Shown piece after piece: positions 32,600 to 44,599 of a DNA stretch of 64,000 nucleotides. This DNA comes from Cryptomeria japonica. Taxonomy: Eukaryota > Streptophyta > Pinopsida > Cupressales > Cupressaceae. Made by a program: the position numbers and the translations under genes. The notes under the pieces are model-generated. The model did not search any database, had not been told where the DNA came from, and saw nothing but the letters and a program-made list of their open reading frames with translations. The stretch is taken from positions 609,961,673 through 610,025,672 of the forward strand of contig NC_081408.1 in NCBI RefSeq assembly GCF_030272615.1, read 5' to 3'. Position 1 is the first letter of the stretch. Every line of letters begins with the position of its first letter.

Positions 32600-35154
32600 T
32601 AACAATTGAACAAAATTCAAAACAAGTTTGACAATTGCAAAATGGTTAAATAAAATAGATCGTTATTTCAACTGAGAGCGTATTATAGATGAACAAATAT
32701 TATATGAGATTTATGTCGTTTACCCTTATTACATGCTTTAATTTAGCTATTGGTTTTGTAATATAAGAAATATAAAACTTAATAGAAAATATTAAATGAG
32801 GGTTCTTGGTGAGAATCGAAGGGCCACTACACTTCGTAGTGATCCATTGTCTTTCTTGAAATTTGAAATGTAATCTTATTTGAAAACCCAAAATAAATGT
32901 CAAAATTATTCAATTTTGAAACACATATTTGAAGGGATCATAACTCTTGTTATTCAAAATTCAAAATTTATATTTTCCCCTTGGATTGCAGCAATATAAT
33001 TACTTGAAATGTTCCCTCTGAAGCAACAAACACCATTACTCTTAGTTTCTCTATTAGATGTAACAACTTTTGATGAATTTAGTTCTTGGGGAACCACTTG
33101 CCCTAATGTAGAAATGGCCTTAACATTACAACTTGATGAAGTGAAATCTACTAATTCTCCATCTCTTTAACCAATGTATCAATGATCTAATCTATAGGGA
33201 CTAAGTGGTAGTGTCAAGTTTTACTTATGTGCTTAACTATTAAAAAAAAGATGATTTTTTGGATGGTAGTGGAAAATATGGTTGGATTTATTTGGCATTT
33301 GAATGCTAGATGTGGTCTAAGATAAGATGGCAAGTTGAGATCAATTGTATTTTTACCCACCCATTTATATCACAAATGTTCAAATTTCTTGTTTTAGTCT
33401 TGAAACCTTCCTCTATGATGGTGTAACCATCCGTCTCCCATCTTGAACTTAGGAGGGACATGATGTTAATTTGTTGCATGTACTCATTTTCTACATCTCA
33501 TGAAACTATTGTTGAATATTTTGGAATATTTTGAAAAATCTAGTTACCTTATCAAATTTCTTTTATGCATGAATAATAGCACCAAATCAATCAATACCAA
33601 GGGTTGGACCCCAAGGTAAATTTGGAATGGAATGTCAAGTGGACTCATGAAGAGCTTGATTATAACTATTTTGGACATAGAGAAGCTCTTATCCCATGTT
33701 TGGGAATTCTTTGAGCGGTACAAATATAGAATGCGCATGATTATGTGATTGACAAACCTAGTTTGTGGATGGAATGACACATATTTTGTCAATTTTGTGT
33801 CTATTATTGATCACAACAAAGACAAAAAATTGTTGAAACCTATTGTATCTCTGGCATAGTGGTCTTTGGGAGCCCAAAGTAAACCCATATGTTTTAAAAT
33901 AATATCTTGATTGTCTTCTAAAATGATGGCATCATAATTACTATATTCAAGAATTGGCCAACTATAACATACACACAATCATAACCATACCTATACATGG
34001 GTTTACCTAATATGAAATCCACAGAGATGCATAACTAGGACTAGCTATGAATTAGCAAGAATTTATATAGGACCTATATTTAAGTAGTTAGCTTTACAAT
34101 AACTTTGGTTGTGTGAGATCTTAATTATACAACATTACAATGTATGTTTGCATGAACTAAGAAACTTGTGATATGTGACCACAATGAAACTTGTTTAAAA
34201 GTTTATGATGTGTTGTGACATATCATAAGGCATCTTTAAATATAGATAATGAATCCAAATGGAATGATAAAGTTGGTGAATGGGTTATGGAATGCTTATG
34301 ATAAGTGGAAGGAATATATCACTTTTAGCCTATGAATTCATCTTGGAATTTGGGTATCGATTTTCTAACTAGGTATTTGGATGCCACTTTTTTGGGTGGT
34401 TTTAGCCCATGATTTTATAATTACCATTTGATGATTTCATGTATTCTTTCTATTTATAGGGTTCTTGAGATGTGGTACCATTGACAGTGAGTTCAGGGGT
34501 ATTATTATTCTACTAAAATGATTCCAAATCTCTCTTTAGTGATGCTCCTAAAAAGACTTGTTCTTTAAGTTTATAATAACTACGTTTAGATTATTGATTA
34601 ATACATTGAGTTATTTTGAAGTATGGGTTATTTTTCTCTTGAAATGGTTTTCCTCCCACATACTTGTGTTGTAATAGAATTTTATTTATGTTTATGTGTC
34701 TCTCCTTTTTTAAAATGTAAAAAATCAATGAATATTTATTTGAGGAATATGAAAACACTATTCAAGGAAAACAAAAATAAATAGCTTAACTTATTCAAAC
34801 TATTAGAAAATTATATGGCTAGAAAACCCAAAGCTCAACATTTTGGTGATGATTTTATTATTTTTTCTTATAAAATGAATAAATCTAATGATGTTAAAGT
34901 TTAAAAATATTATTAAATATAAAACATTTCTTTGCAAGGTATCATATAGGTCCAATCATTGGGATCACTTATCTAATCTTAAAATGGAAAGTAAAAGAAT
35001 TGAATAAATAACGTGTGAGCATTATGTAACACACCCGTGTTATGTGCATCACCTATAAGTGAGATAAATAAGTAATTGATATCGTAACCTATGATATGGT
35101 CCCATTGATTTTTTTTTACATGATTTGGTAAACAATGGTCCCATAGATAGATTC

Positions 35155-35157
<3 letters not shown>
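32600..35157. other. Intergenic, AT-rich, nothing recognised
   Basis: No conserved domain, long repeat or RNA gene is seen. Short ORFs (for example 33544-33792 minus) show no family motif. The stretch separates the aminoacylase locus from the chromovirus. Confidence 0.5.
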
Positions 35158-35185
<28 letters not shown>

Positions 35186-35246
35186 CTATCTACATCTCTC
35201 TACCTCAATCTCTCTTTGTTCTTCTCCATCTCTATCTCTCTGCCAT

Positions 35247-35278
<32 letters not shown>
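35158..35278 (+). repeat. (TG)n and (TC)n microsatellites
   Basis: (TG)n at about 35158-35186 and a perfect (TC)n at 35250-35278, joined by a C/T-rich tract. They lie about 110 bp left of the truncated chromovirus LTR. Confidence 0.92.
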
Positions 35279-35281
<3 letters not shown>

Positions 35282-35390
35282 CCACCTCTATATTATTTAG
35301 AAAAAATATTCATCACGTTGTATTGTAGAAACTTTAACAAATGTGTTAGAGATGGGAAAAGTGTTGATTTATCTTTATTTATTAGTCATT

Positions 35391-37302
35391 CCTATGTTTG
35401 ATAAGTGTTTTTAGGCATATCTAAGTTGTTTAGACAAGTTGGCAAGGTTAGGTTGTCAAAAATGTCTCATTGAGCAAGAAAAGTTGTCATTTGGCTTGAA
35501 AAGTTGTCAAAGTTGTCATTTTTGGGTTTTTCTTGCAAAAGGTAGTTGTGAAAGCCTCCTGTCCATACAGGGATTGATAACTAATTGGATGGACTATAAA
35601 AATACCTACCTTTTCCTTGAATAAGGTTGGTGATTGTATGAGCAAGAGCTTTTTAATGAAATCATGAAATTTTGGCTTCTATGACTGGTTTTTCCTTCCT
35701 TTATGAAACAGTTTGTACTATAGCTCCATAGTCCATATTGTACCTTTGGGAAGTGTGCATAACAGTTGTATAATTCTCTCTAGTTTATTGTTGTATTGGT
35801 TTCTCTTGTAAATTGTATTGTACAAAATTATTTGCAAACTGTGTGCTCGCTGCCTTGTCAAGGGTTTGAAGTTTTAAAATGTCACCACTTGACTAATATA
35901 GGTTTGGGATCCCACATAATGGATTCAGTCAAGTTGGAATTCATGTATATACTATACATATGCTCTATTTTGTGCCAAAAGTGTGGTTGGAGGAAGGAAT
36001 TGAGTGAATACTAGGCAAGTGCTGGTTATTTGGCTAGTAGCATGAACAAAAACTCAAGATTTGCATCCAAAAGTAATTTGGATTGAACAAATGAATGAGG
36101 CAGAGGTCTAGACATATGGCCAAGGATGTTAAAAACCATCTTGGTGTGTTAGAGTAGCTTGTTCCATTTAATCATTCTCTTTTGTAAGCAAAATAGTGAG
36201 TTCACTGTTTTTTGGAAATTGTGTTTGTAAAAATGCTCAAGGAATGCTTCAAAGCATAATCCAAGCCTTATAACCATGAAGGCTATGTAATAGGGAAATT
36301 CTTTAGTATCTTGCAGACCTCTCTGAGGTATATTTCCCCTTCAAACTTATCATTGTGCAGGTCCAAAAGTGTAATCATTGTTGACTGGTAAAAGGGCAGC
36401 GTTTGACAGTGACAGAGGCAATTTTTACTACTTTTTTCAATTGCTTGCCAAGTGTTTGGAATAATGCTAGTCAAACAAAGGCAAGGGAAGCTTCAATTTG
36501 AAGTGGTAGAGGTATACTAGCAGTGAGGGAGCTTGAATCAAGTTTGATGGAGAGTGTCTATGATGGAAGCACCCAAACCCTCATGAAACCCTATGTTTAA
36601 GCCTAATTTTGTGGACAATCACTAAACTAAGTTGATGGAACCTAAAACCATGAAAATATCCTTGCTATGACCTATTCCACACCATCCAAAACAATTTTTT
36701 TGGAGGAGAATCCCATCATTGGGTAGGGTGAACAAAAATTGGCCAATTAGCCCTCCACGGGCTAGTAGCACTTTTGACTGCATAACACACAAATGACTGT
36801 TTTTGACAAAATGCTCAAACTCGATTGTAAGGAGGATTCCAGGGCTTATGAAACCTTAGGAGAACAATCCAAAACAATGAGAAAAGTGTCAGATGGAACC
36901 TTGGACAGTGCATAGCCTTAGTTGGAGATTTTGACCTTGTGGTTGGTGCATTTGAGCAAGCCAAAGGCTACGAGCCTAAAACTATGTTGGACTATCAAAC
37001 CTTGAACAAAATTTTGCAGCCCCACATGTCCATGTTGGAGTCTCCTAGTGCACTCTGAAATAGTGTGTTGAATGCCAAAAGAGCAGGGTTTGAGAATGAG
37101 TAGTTGGGTGGAGTGAGCAATTTGAGTAGATTTGAGCATGGGTGTGAGCCATCACCAAAAGGGGAGTTTGTTAGGGAAGTGATACATGAAGTGCTTGGCA
37201 CTATAACCACAAGAATGATTTTGTAAACACATACAACAGCCTCAAACAAGCCTCTTGACCAAAATTGGCCTTTTGAGCACTTTCCTCGCAATCTCCCTAT
37301 CA
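35391..37302 (+). repeat. 5' LTR, left end truncated (~1.9 kb)
   Basis: Aligns with 41533-43439 from TGTTT.ATAAGTGTTTTTAGG to CTATCA. The first ~240 bp of the 3' LTR have no counterpart; sequence left of 35391 is unrelated. Short ORFs on both strands inside it are chance frames. Confidence 0.9.
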
Positions 37303-37305
37303 TAG

Positions 37306-37317
37306 TGGTATCAGAGC
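37306..37317 (+). other. Primer-binding site, tRNA-iMet
   Basis: TGGTATCAGAGC three bases after the LTR end CTATCA. It fixes the LTR boundary. Confidence 0.95.
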
Positions 37318-37356
37318 TAACAAAAGATTTGGGAGGAAAGGAACATTAGGGAAAAC

Positions 37357-38327
37357 ATGGTGACTAATGCAGAGTTAGCCAAGAAGGTTGAGGACCAAGA
37401 AGAGGAAAATAGGGCACTCAGAGAAAGATTAGATCAACTAGCAATGAAACTAGCTGAAGTAGAAGTCAAAATTGAAGAAATCCATGATAAGGTTGGGGAT
37501 CAGGGTAAAATGATGGCAATGGAGGATGAGGTCCCCATGCCTGACCCTGTCATTGAGAAAGAACCATTCTTGAAAGCCTTGAGAGATATGAGTGGTAAAA
37601 CCTTAGAGGGAGTGGCTCTTTTCAGTGGGAAGATGGATCCAGATTCTCTTATAGAGTGGATTGAAGGTCTAGAAAACCATTTTGAATGTGATGGAGTAAC
37701 TGAAGCAGAAAAGGTTAAGGTAGAAAAATAAAGGCTGAGAGGGGCAGCCTTAACTTGGTGGAAGTTCATCCAAGAGGAAAGGGTGAAAGGAGGTAAGCAA
37801 CCAATAGCCACCTGGAAAGCAATGGTAGCCAAAATAAAAGAAACCTACCTTCCAGAAGACTATGAAATACAACTTCAGAGGAAAAGACAAAATTTTAGAC
37901 AAAAAGACCTAGATGTCAGTAGCTACACTAAGGAGTTTCAAAAACTGTGCATGAGATCCAGAGTAGTAGAGGATGAGAGTATAAAAGTCGCAAGGTACTT
38001 GAATGGGTTGAGATGGAACATCCAGGAAGAGATGAGCTTGTTATGCCCACAAACAATACACAAGTGCTATCAATTGGCACTTAAAGTGGAAGAGAAAGGT
38101 AGGAGAAAGAAAGAAAAAACAACAGAGGCATAGGTAGGGGAAGAGATGGTAGAGGCCATATAGGCTGTTTTGGGGGAAGGAGCATAGATCAATGATCCCA
38201 AGGAGAGTCTAAACTTCTAGAGCAAAGTGGGGATTCTCAGAGCAAACCCAACTATAGGGGTAGGGGATCAAGCAACCCGAGTAGAGGTAGATCTAATGGA
38301 CCAGGGAGAGGGTCCTACTTCTCAACC
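37357..38327 (+). pseudogene. Chromovirus gag (capsid), decayed
   Basis: Opens MVTNAELAKK with a coiled coil (EDQEEENRALRERLDQLA) at residues 10-50. The Ty3 gag core follows: FSGKMDPDSLIEWIEGLENHF, LTWWKFI, and YTKEFQKLC. A TAA breaks it at about 37729 and a TAG near 38131, with a frameshift between there and the zinc knuckle. It would form the virus-like particle. Confidence 0.85.
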
Positions 38328-38710
38328 ATGAAGTGCTATAACTGCCAAAAGTTGGGCCACCCTGCCTATAGATGCCTAGAGAAGCCTAGTTCATCCTATG
38401 GTAGTGAGAAGAGGGTAAACTATGTTCAGGAAGATGGTGGTAATACTAGAACTTCAGCATTAAACCACCTAGCTTCAAAAGATGGTGAGAGTTTAATGGT
38501 CAAGAGAGTGTTAATGAAGAAGCCACATAGTACAGAGGCCTCACAGAGAAGAGAATTGTTCAGGATTAAGTGTAAAATCATGGGAAAGGTGTGTAAGGTG
38601 ATCATAGATTCAAGATCCACAGATAACATCATATCAGAGGAAGCAGTAAGCAAATTGAAACTACTTAGGATACAACACAAGGGCCATACATGGTCACATG
38701 GTTAAATAAG
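38328..38710 (+). pseudogene. Gag zinc knuckle and aspartic protease, active site altered
   Basis: CYNCQKLGHPAYRC is a full CX2CX4HX4C zinc knuckle for RNA binding. About 60 residues on, the retroviral protease motif reads VIIDSRSTDNIIS. The family needs D-S/T-G, so Gly is replaced by Arg (AGA) and the protease is predicted dead. The frame stops soon after, near 38705. Confidence 0.82.
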
Positions 38711-39749
38711 GGACAACATGTGTTAGTAAATGAGCAAGCCTGGGTAGATTTCTACATAGGTGGATATGTAGATAGGATCCTATGTGACATCCTTCCTATG
38801 TATGCTTGCCACCTACTGTTGGGTAGACCATGGTAGTTTGACCGAAAAGCACACCATGATGGGGAAAGAAACTCCTACTCATTTCAGAAAGATGGAGTAA
38901 CCTATCAGATTCAATCCCTCATTGAAGAAGGAGAGAGCAGCAATAAAGTGCCTAACATCTTGTTAGTGAATGAGAAAGAGTTCATAAAAACACTAGAAGA
39001 AGGTGAAGGAGTGGGATTTGTACTCATAGTGAAACCCAAGGAAGAAAAGGTAGAAAAGAAAGTTGAGATGCCATATGAGGTGTAGCAAATCCTTGATAAC
39101 TTCAAAGCAATAATCAGTAATGGTACACCTGCAGCTTTACCACCTCCTAGAGCCATTAGCCATCAAATTGACTTCATACCTGGAGCCTCTTTGCCAAATA
39201 AGGCAGCCTATAAGATGACCCCTGAACAAAATAAAGAGGTAGCAAGACAAATACAATAGCTCTTAGACCAAGGGCTAATTAGGAAAAGCATTATTTCTTG
39301 TGCAGTACCTACAGTGTTGGCACCTAAGAAGGTTGGAACATGAATACTTTGTACAGATTCTAGAGACATCAACAAGATCACCATCAGATATAGATTTCCC
39401 ATACCTAGGATGGCGGATTTTGATGGATTGTTTGGGGGGTGCACAGTATTTTAGTAAGATTGACTTGAAGTGTGGTTACCATCAAATAAGAAACAAAGAG
39501 GGGGATGAATGGAAGACAACTTTCAAAACAAATGAGGGTCTCTATGAGTGGCTTGTCATGCCTTTTCGACTCTCAAATGCTCCCAGCACATTCATGAGAC
39601 TCATGAATGAAGTTTTACATGATTTCATTGGCAAGTTTGTTGTTGTGTATTTAGATGATATTCTTATTTTCAGTAGGACTAAGGAAGAGCATTTGAAGCA
39701 TTTAGCTATTGTTTTGAGACAGTTATCTGATGAACAGCTAGTTGAGTAG
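38711..39749 (+). pseudogene. Chromovirus reverse transcriptase, truncated by deletion
   Basis: RT blocks appear in two frames. First [29 protein letters not shown] and APKK, with TAG near 39085 and 39257 and TGA near 39342. Then, after a frameshift near 39430, [32 protein letters not shown] and the catalytic YLDD box (39648-39659). It breaks off at [11 protein letters not shown] (39749). The thumb, connection and RNase H domain that should follow are absent, and integrase N-terminal sequence starts directly. Confidence 0.87.
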
Positions 39750-41052
39750 AAGGTTGTTAACTATTCATGAGATTCAAGTTCAGAGCATTGGTATTGATAG
39801 TTTCAAAGACATGTATCCTACTGGTGATGATTTTGCTGAAGCTTATTGAGTTTGTCAAGATTTTGAGAATAATTTCCATGGTGCATATGCTGATTTCACT
39901 TTGCAAGATGGTTTATTATTCAGGGGTGGACAATTGTGTGTTCCAAAAGGTTCTATGAGAGAGAACCTCATTCAAGAGAATCACAATGGGTGCTTAAGTG
40001 GACATTTCGGTCTCAACAAGACCTTAGAGTTGGTTCAAAGGTTCTATTATTGGCCTAAGATGCAGAGAGACATCAGGAGGTATGTTGAGCAGTGCTTGGT
40101 ATGTTAGAAAGCAAAAGGTAATTCCTCTAATGTTGGTTTATATCAGCCTCTTCCCATTCCACATAGGCCTTGGGATTGCATTAGTATGGATTTTGTGGTA
40201 GGATTACCTAGAACTCAAGCAGGATTTGATAGCATCTTTGTAGTAGTTGACAGATTTAGCAAAATGGCTCACTTTATTCCTTGTAAGACAACACGTGATG
40301 CAAGTCATATTGCTTATTTGTTTTTCAATGAAGTTGTTACAATGCATGGTTTGCCTACTAGAATTGTTTCAGATAGGGATGTTAAGTTTCTTGGTCATTT
40401 TTGGAAAACATTGTGGAAGAGATTGGGTACTAATCTCTCTTTTGGTTCAACTTATCATCCACAAACAGATGGCCAAACTGAAGTTGTGAACAGGTCTCTT
40501 GGCAACATCGTTAGGTGTTTGACAAAGGAATATGAACAGAGTTGGGATCAGCTCATTCATCAAGTAGAGTATGCCTACAATGATAGTGCAAATCGGTCTA
40601 CAGGTAAAAGCCCTTTTGAAGTTGTTTATGGTATGCATCCAAGGGGTGTAATGGAGTTGAGGGATATCACTAATTTTTAGCATAAGAGTGGAACAGCAGA
40701 TGACATGGCACAATCCATGAAGGAGATTCATGAGCAAGTGAGAAAATCTCTCCAAGATACCTCCCAAAAAGTCAAGGCAAGAGTGGATGCTACAAAGAGA
40801 TATGTTCAGTTTTCCATAGGTGATTATGTGATGGTTCATTTGAACAAGGCAAGGCTACAAAAGGGAGTTCCAAGAAAACTTAAGATGAGGAGGATAGGCC
40901 CTTGCAAGATCTTGGCTAAGTATGTGTCTAATGCTTACAAAGTTGATTTGCCTACTGATGTTTCTTTGTCTCCCATTTTTAATGTTGTAGATCTGATTAC
41001 TTTCAAAGGGCAGCCACCTAAGGAGATTCAAAGAGTTTCAGATGCTTCATAG
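39750..41052 (+). pseudogene. Chromovirus integrase
   Basis: One frame with stops TGA near 39846, and TAG at 40105-40107, 40678-40680 and 41050-41052. HHCC zinc domain: HNGCLSGHFG...CLVC. Catalytic core: SMDFVVGLP (Asp), IVSDRDVKF (Asp), [12 protein letters not shown] (Glu), a complete DDE set. C-terminal GPY/F-like module: MRRIGPCKILAKY. The TAG at 40105 falls right after the zinc-finger Cys, where glutamine is usual. Confidence 0.9.
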
Positions 41053-41265
41053 TCCCTTTCTGATCTATCTCTCCCTTCTCTTTCTTTTCCCCAAGAAGAA
41101 CAAGTTCTAGACTCCAGGATTCTCAAAAAGACAAGGAATCACACCTACATGGAGCATCTAATCAAATGGAAGGACGAGCCAATCTCAGAGGCCACATGGA
41201 TACCTGAATATGACTTTCAGAAAGCTGGAATACCTTCTTCTTTTCTGCCTGAAGGAATCATATGA
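41053..41265 (+). pseudogene. Integrase C-terminal chromodomain
   Basis: Same frame after the TAG: ILKKTRNHTYMEHLIKWKDE and EATWIPEYDF show the aromatic/acidic chromodomain pattern, ending at TGA 41263-41265. Chromodomains direct integration to marked heterochromatin. This places the element among plant chromoviruses; the clade (Tekay, Reina, Galadriel, CRM) is not decided here. Confidence 0.8.
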
Positions 41266-41273
41266 CTTCTTTG

Positions 41274-41287
41274 TTTTGGGGGGGAGT
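41274..41287 (+). other. Polypurine tract of chromovirus
   Basis: TTTTGGGGGGGAGT directly before the TG at 41289; primes plus-strand synthesis. Confidence 0.8.
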
Positions 41288-41288
41288 A

Positions 41289-43439
41289 TGGTGCAGGAGC
41301 ACCTAGTTGAGTAAAACTCCCATTTTTTAGTATTTAATGCTTTCATGTTTGTAATATCTTGTGTTAGGTTGATTATGTTGTTTTAGGTTTTTATGTGTCA
41401 TGTTTAGTGGTTTTGATCTCATTTTGGGCTCAAGAGATCAAGTTTTGCCTTTCAGGCTTTGAGTTGACAATTGTTGGCAAAAATGTGCAAAATTGCCAAA
41501 AAGGTCTTCTAATGCTTTCCAAAGCATTGAAACATGTTTAATAAGTGTTTTTAGGCATATCTAAGTTGTTTAGACAAGTTGACAAGGTTAGGTTGTCAAA
41601 AATGACTCATTGAGCAAGAAAAGTTGTCATTTGGCTTGAAAAGTTGTCAAAGTTGTCATTTTTGGGTTTTTCTTGCAAAAGGTAGTTGTGAAAGCCTCAT
41701 GTCCATACAGGGCTTGATAACTAATTCTATGGACTATAAAAATACTCTCTTTTCCTTGAATAAGGTTGGTGATTGTATGAGCAAGATCTTTTTAATGAAA
41801 TCATGAAATTTTGGCTTTTATGACTAATTTTTCCTTCCTTTATGAAACGGTCCATACTGTAGCTCCATAGTCCGTACTGTACCTTTGGGAAGTGTGCATA
41901 ATAGTTGTATAATTCTCTCTAGTTTATTTTTGTATTGGTTTCTCTTGTAAATTGGATTGTACAAAATTATTTGCAAACTGTCTGCTCGCTGCCTTGTCAA
42001 GGGTTTGAAGTTCTAAAATGTCACCACTTGACTAATCAAGGTCTGGGATCCCACATAATGGACTCATTCAAGTTGGAATTCATGTATATACTATACATAT
42101 GCTCTATTTTGTGCCAAAAGTGTGGTTGGAGGAAGGAATTGAGTGAATACTAGGCAAGTGCTGGTTATGGCTAGTAACATGAACAAAAACTCAAGATTTG
42201 CATCCAAAAGTAATTTGGAGTGAACAAATGAATGAGGAAGAGGTCTAGACATATGGCCAAGGATGTTAAAAACCATCTTGGTGTGTTAGAGTAGCTTGTT
42301 CCATTTAATCATTCTCTTTTGTAAGCAAAATAGTGAGTTCACTATTTTTTGGAAATTGTGTTTGTAAAAATGCTCAAGGAATGCTTCAAAGCATAATCCA
42401 AGCCTTATAACCATGAAGGCTATGTAATAGGGAAATTCTTTAGTATCTTGCAGACCTCTCTGAGGTATATTTCCCCTTCAAACTTATCATTGTGCAGGTC
42501 CAAAAGTGTAATCATTGTTGACTGGTAAAAGGGCAGTGTTTGACAGTGATAGAGGCAATTTTAACTATTTTTTTGAATTGCTTGCCAAGTGTTTGGAATA
42601 ATGCTAGTCAAAAAAAGGCAAGGGAAGCTTCAATTTGAAGTGGTAGAGGTATACTAGCAGTGAGGGAGCTTGAAACAAGTTTGATGGAGAGTGTCTATGA
42701 TGGAAGCACCCAAACCCTCATGAAACCCTATGTTTAAGCCTAATTTTGTGGACAGTCACTAAACTAAGTTGATGGAACCTAAAACCATGAAAATATCCTT
42801 TCTATGACCTATTCCACACCATCCAAAATAATTTTGTTGGAGGAGAATCCCATCATTGGGCAGGGTGAACAAAAATTGGTCAATTAGCCCTCCACGGGCT
42901 AGTAGCGCTTTTGACTGCATTACACACAAATGATTGTTTTTGACAAAATGCTCAAACCAGATTGTAAGGAGGAGTTGGGGGCTTATGAAACATTAGGAGA
43001 AAAATCCAAAATAGTGAGAAAGGTGTCAGATGGAACCTTGGACAGTGCATAGCCTTAGTTGGAGATTTTGACCTTGTGGTTGGTGTATTTGAGCAAGCCA
43101 AAGACTATGAGCCTAAAACTAAGTTGGACTATCAAACCTTGAACAAAACTTTGCGGCCCCACATGTCCATGTTGGAGTCTCCTAGTGCACTCTGAAACAG
43201 TGTGTTGAATGCCAAAAGAGTGGGGTTTGAGAATGAGTAGCTGGTTGGAGTGAGCAATTTGAGTAGATTTGAGCATGGGTGTGAGCCATCACCAAAAGGG
43301 GAGTTTGTTAGGGAAGTGATACATGAAGTGCTTGGCACTATAACCACAAGAATGATTTTTTAAACACATACAACAGACTCAAACAAGCCTCTTGACCAAA
43401 ATTGGCCTTTTGAGCACTTTCCTAGCAATCTCACTATCA
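41289..43439 (+). repeat. 3' LTR of chromovirus (~2.15 kb)
   Basis: TGGTGCAGG (or TGCAGG at 41292) to CTATCA. From about 41533 it aligns with the truncated 5' LTR at high identity over ~1.9 kb. Confidence 0.88.
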
Positions 43440-44599
43440 GTTTCCCTCCTCTGATCAAATTTGTATCCAATTCTGATCTAATCTGCCTTGGATCACTCAC
43501 CTGCTTTGAAGGGATAAATCATCATACATTTTTCATCTATCCAAAGCATGTTTGCCAAAAGTAGCAAACCTAACCCTGTTTTTCAGCCTTGAAATCTGTT
43601 GAGACATTTATGATCCAGCTGTTTGTTTCTCGAGGTCAAACTACAATCGTATTTCATGCTTCGATCGTAATTCCTCAATTGTTTGATCATTCTCTGCCAT
43701 CCATTATTCCTCAAGCTGCATTAATCTATTATCAACTCGTGATTTGTAGTTTTATCATTTAATGATCATCTACTACACAGACAACCATGTCGATGAACAT
43801 TTCACCGACCTCTGCAAGTTTTCCTGCTCAGCTCCCCGAGGCACACATCGGCATACATTCAACTCACCAACATAGGGTCAGTTCAAACTAGAACATCCGA
43901 CAAGTCCTTCTACTAGTACAAACCCTTACCAGTATGTCCAGCACACTAAAAAATCACTCTTACCGGCAACACATCCTCCTGACAATTCATCTTGCCTTCC
44001 GGTATGTCTTCATTGCATTATTTATGTTCTCCTTAGCGGGTGTTGTTGTGATTCATATTACATTCTGCCTCTTCATCACAAACATACAACTAGCCTTCAT
44101 ATAGGTTTATGCCTTACCGATTATCACTCAAGTGTGCCAACACACTCATGCATCTCACCTCATACCAATATATCATTTGTCAACTCAAAACATACTTCTC
44201 TTCCATCATTCTTGTCATCTTTATGCCAGTTTAATATTATTCATACTGGTTGACACTTAGTATATGATCATGCCAACAAGACCATGCCAACAACTCCTAC
44301 TCACCGGTTGACATCAATGATAACATGTTAACTATTCTCCCATAACGGTTTACATACTCTACTGGTAACTTGCAATACCGGTTGACATCAATGACAACTC
44401 AATGCCAACACTCAGAAGATGGTATAGATGCAGTTGGGCCAAGGGAGAAGGGTGTGATAAATACGATGGTGAATATAACCAAATCATGGTAAGGACAAGT
44501 ATGGGGAAACCTTGGAAAATGTGGATGGATAGTTATGATGGTTATTCGAGAGGAGATTAAAGCATAAATGACAAAGGCAAACTGTCACATCAAGCAACC
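43440..44599. other. Spacer with ACCGGTTGACATCAATGA repeats
   Basis: No gene is seen. ACCGGTTGACATCAATGA occurs near 44304 and 44376, with related words ATGCCAACA and TAACGGTTTACAT between. This may be leader sequence of the element that follows, but no LTR or primer site was found. Confidence 0.4.

Larger units (their letters stand above)
35391..43439 (+). mobile_element. Chromovirus (Ty3/gypsy) LTR retrotransposon, internally deleted
   Basis: Order: truncated 5' LTR (35391-37302), tRNA-iMet primer site (37306-37317), gag, protease, RT, integrase, chromodomain, polypurine tract (41274-41287), 3' LTR (41289-43439). All coding parts carry stops or frameshifts, and the RT thumb/RNase H region is missing, so the element cannot move by itself. 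The left LTR lacks about its first 240 bp, so no target duplication can be checked. Confidence 0.9.

Noticed and set aside
33544-33792. Minus-strand 82-codon ORF between aminoacylase and chromovirus
   Set aside because: No family motif and no open sequence on either side.
35125-35401. Cys/Val- and Ser/Leu-rich ORFs
   Set aside because: Translations of the TG and TC microsatellites.
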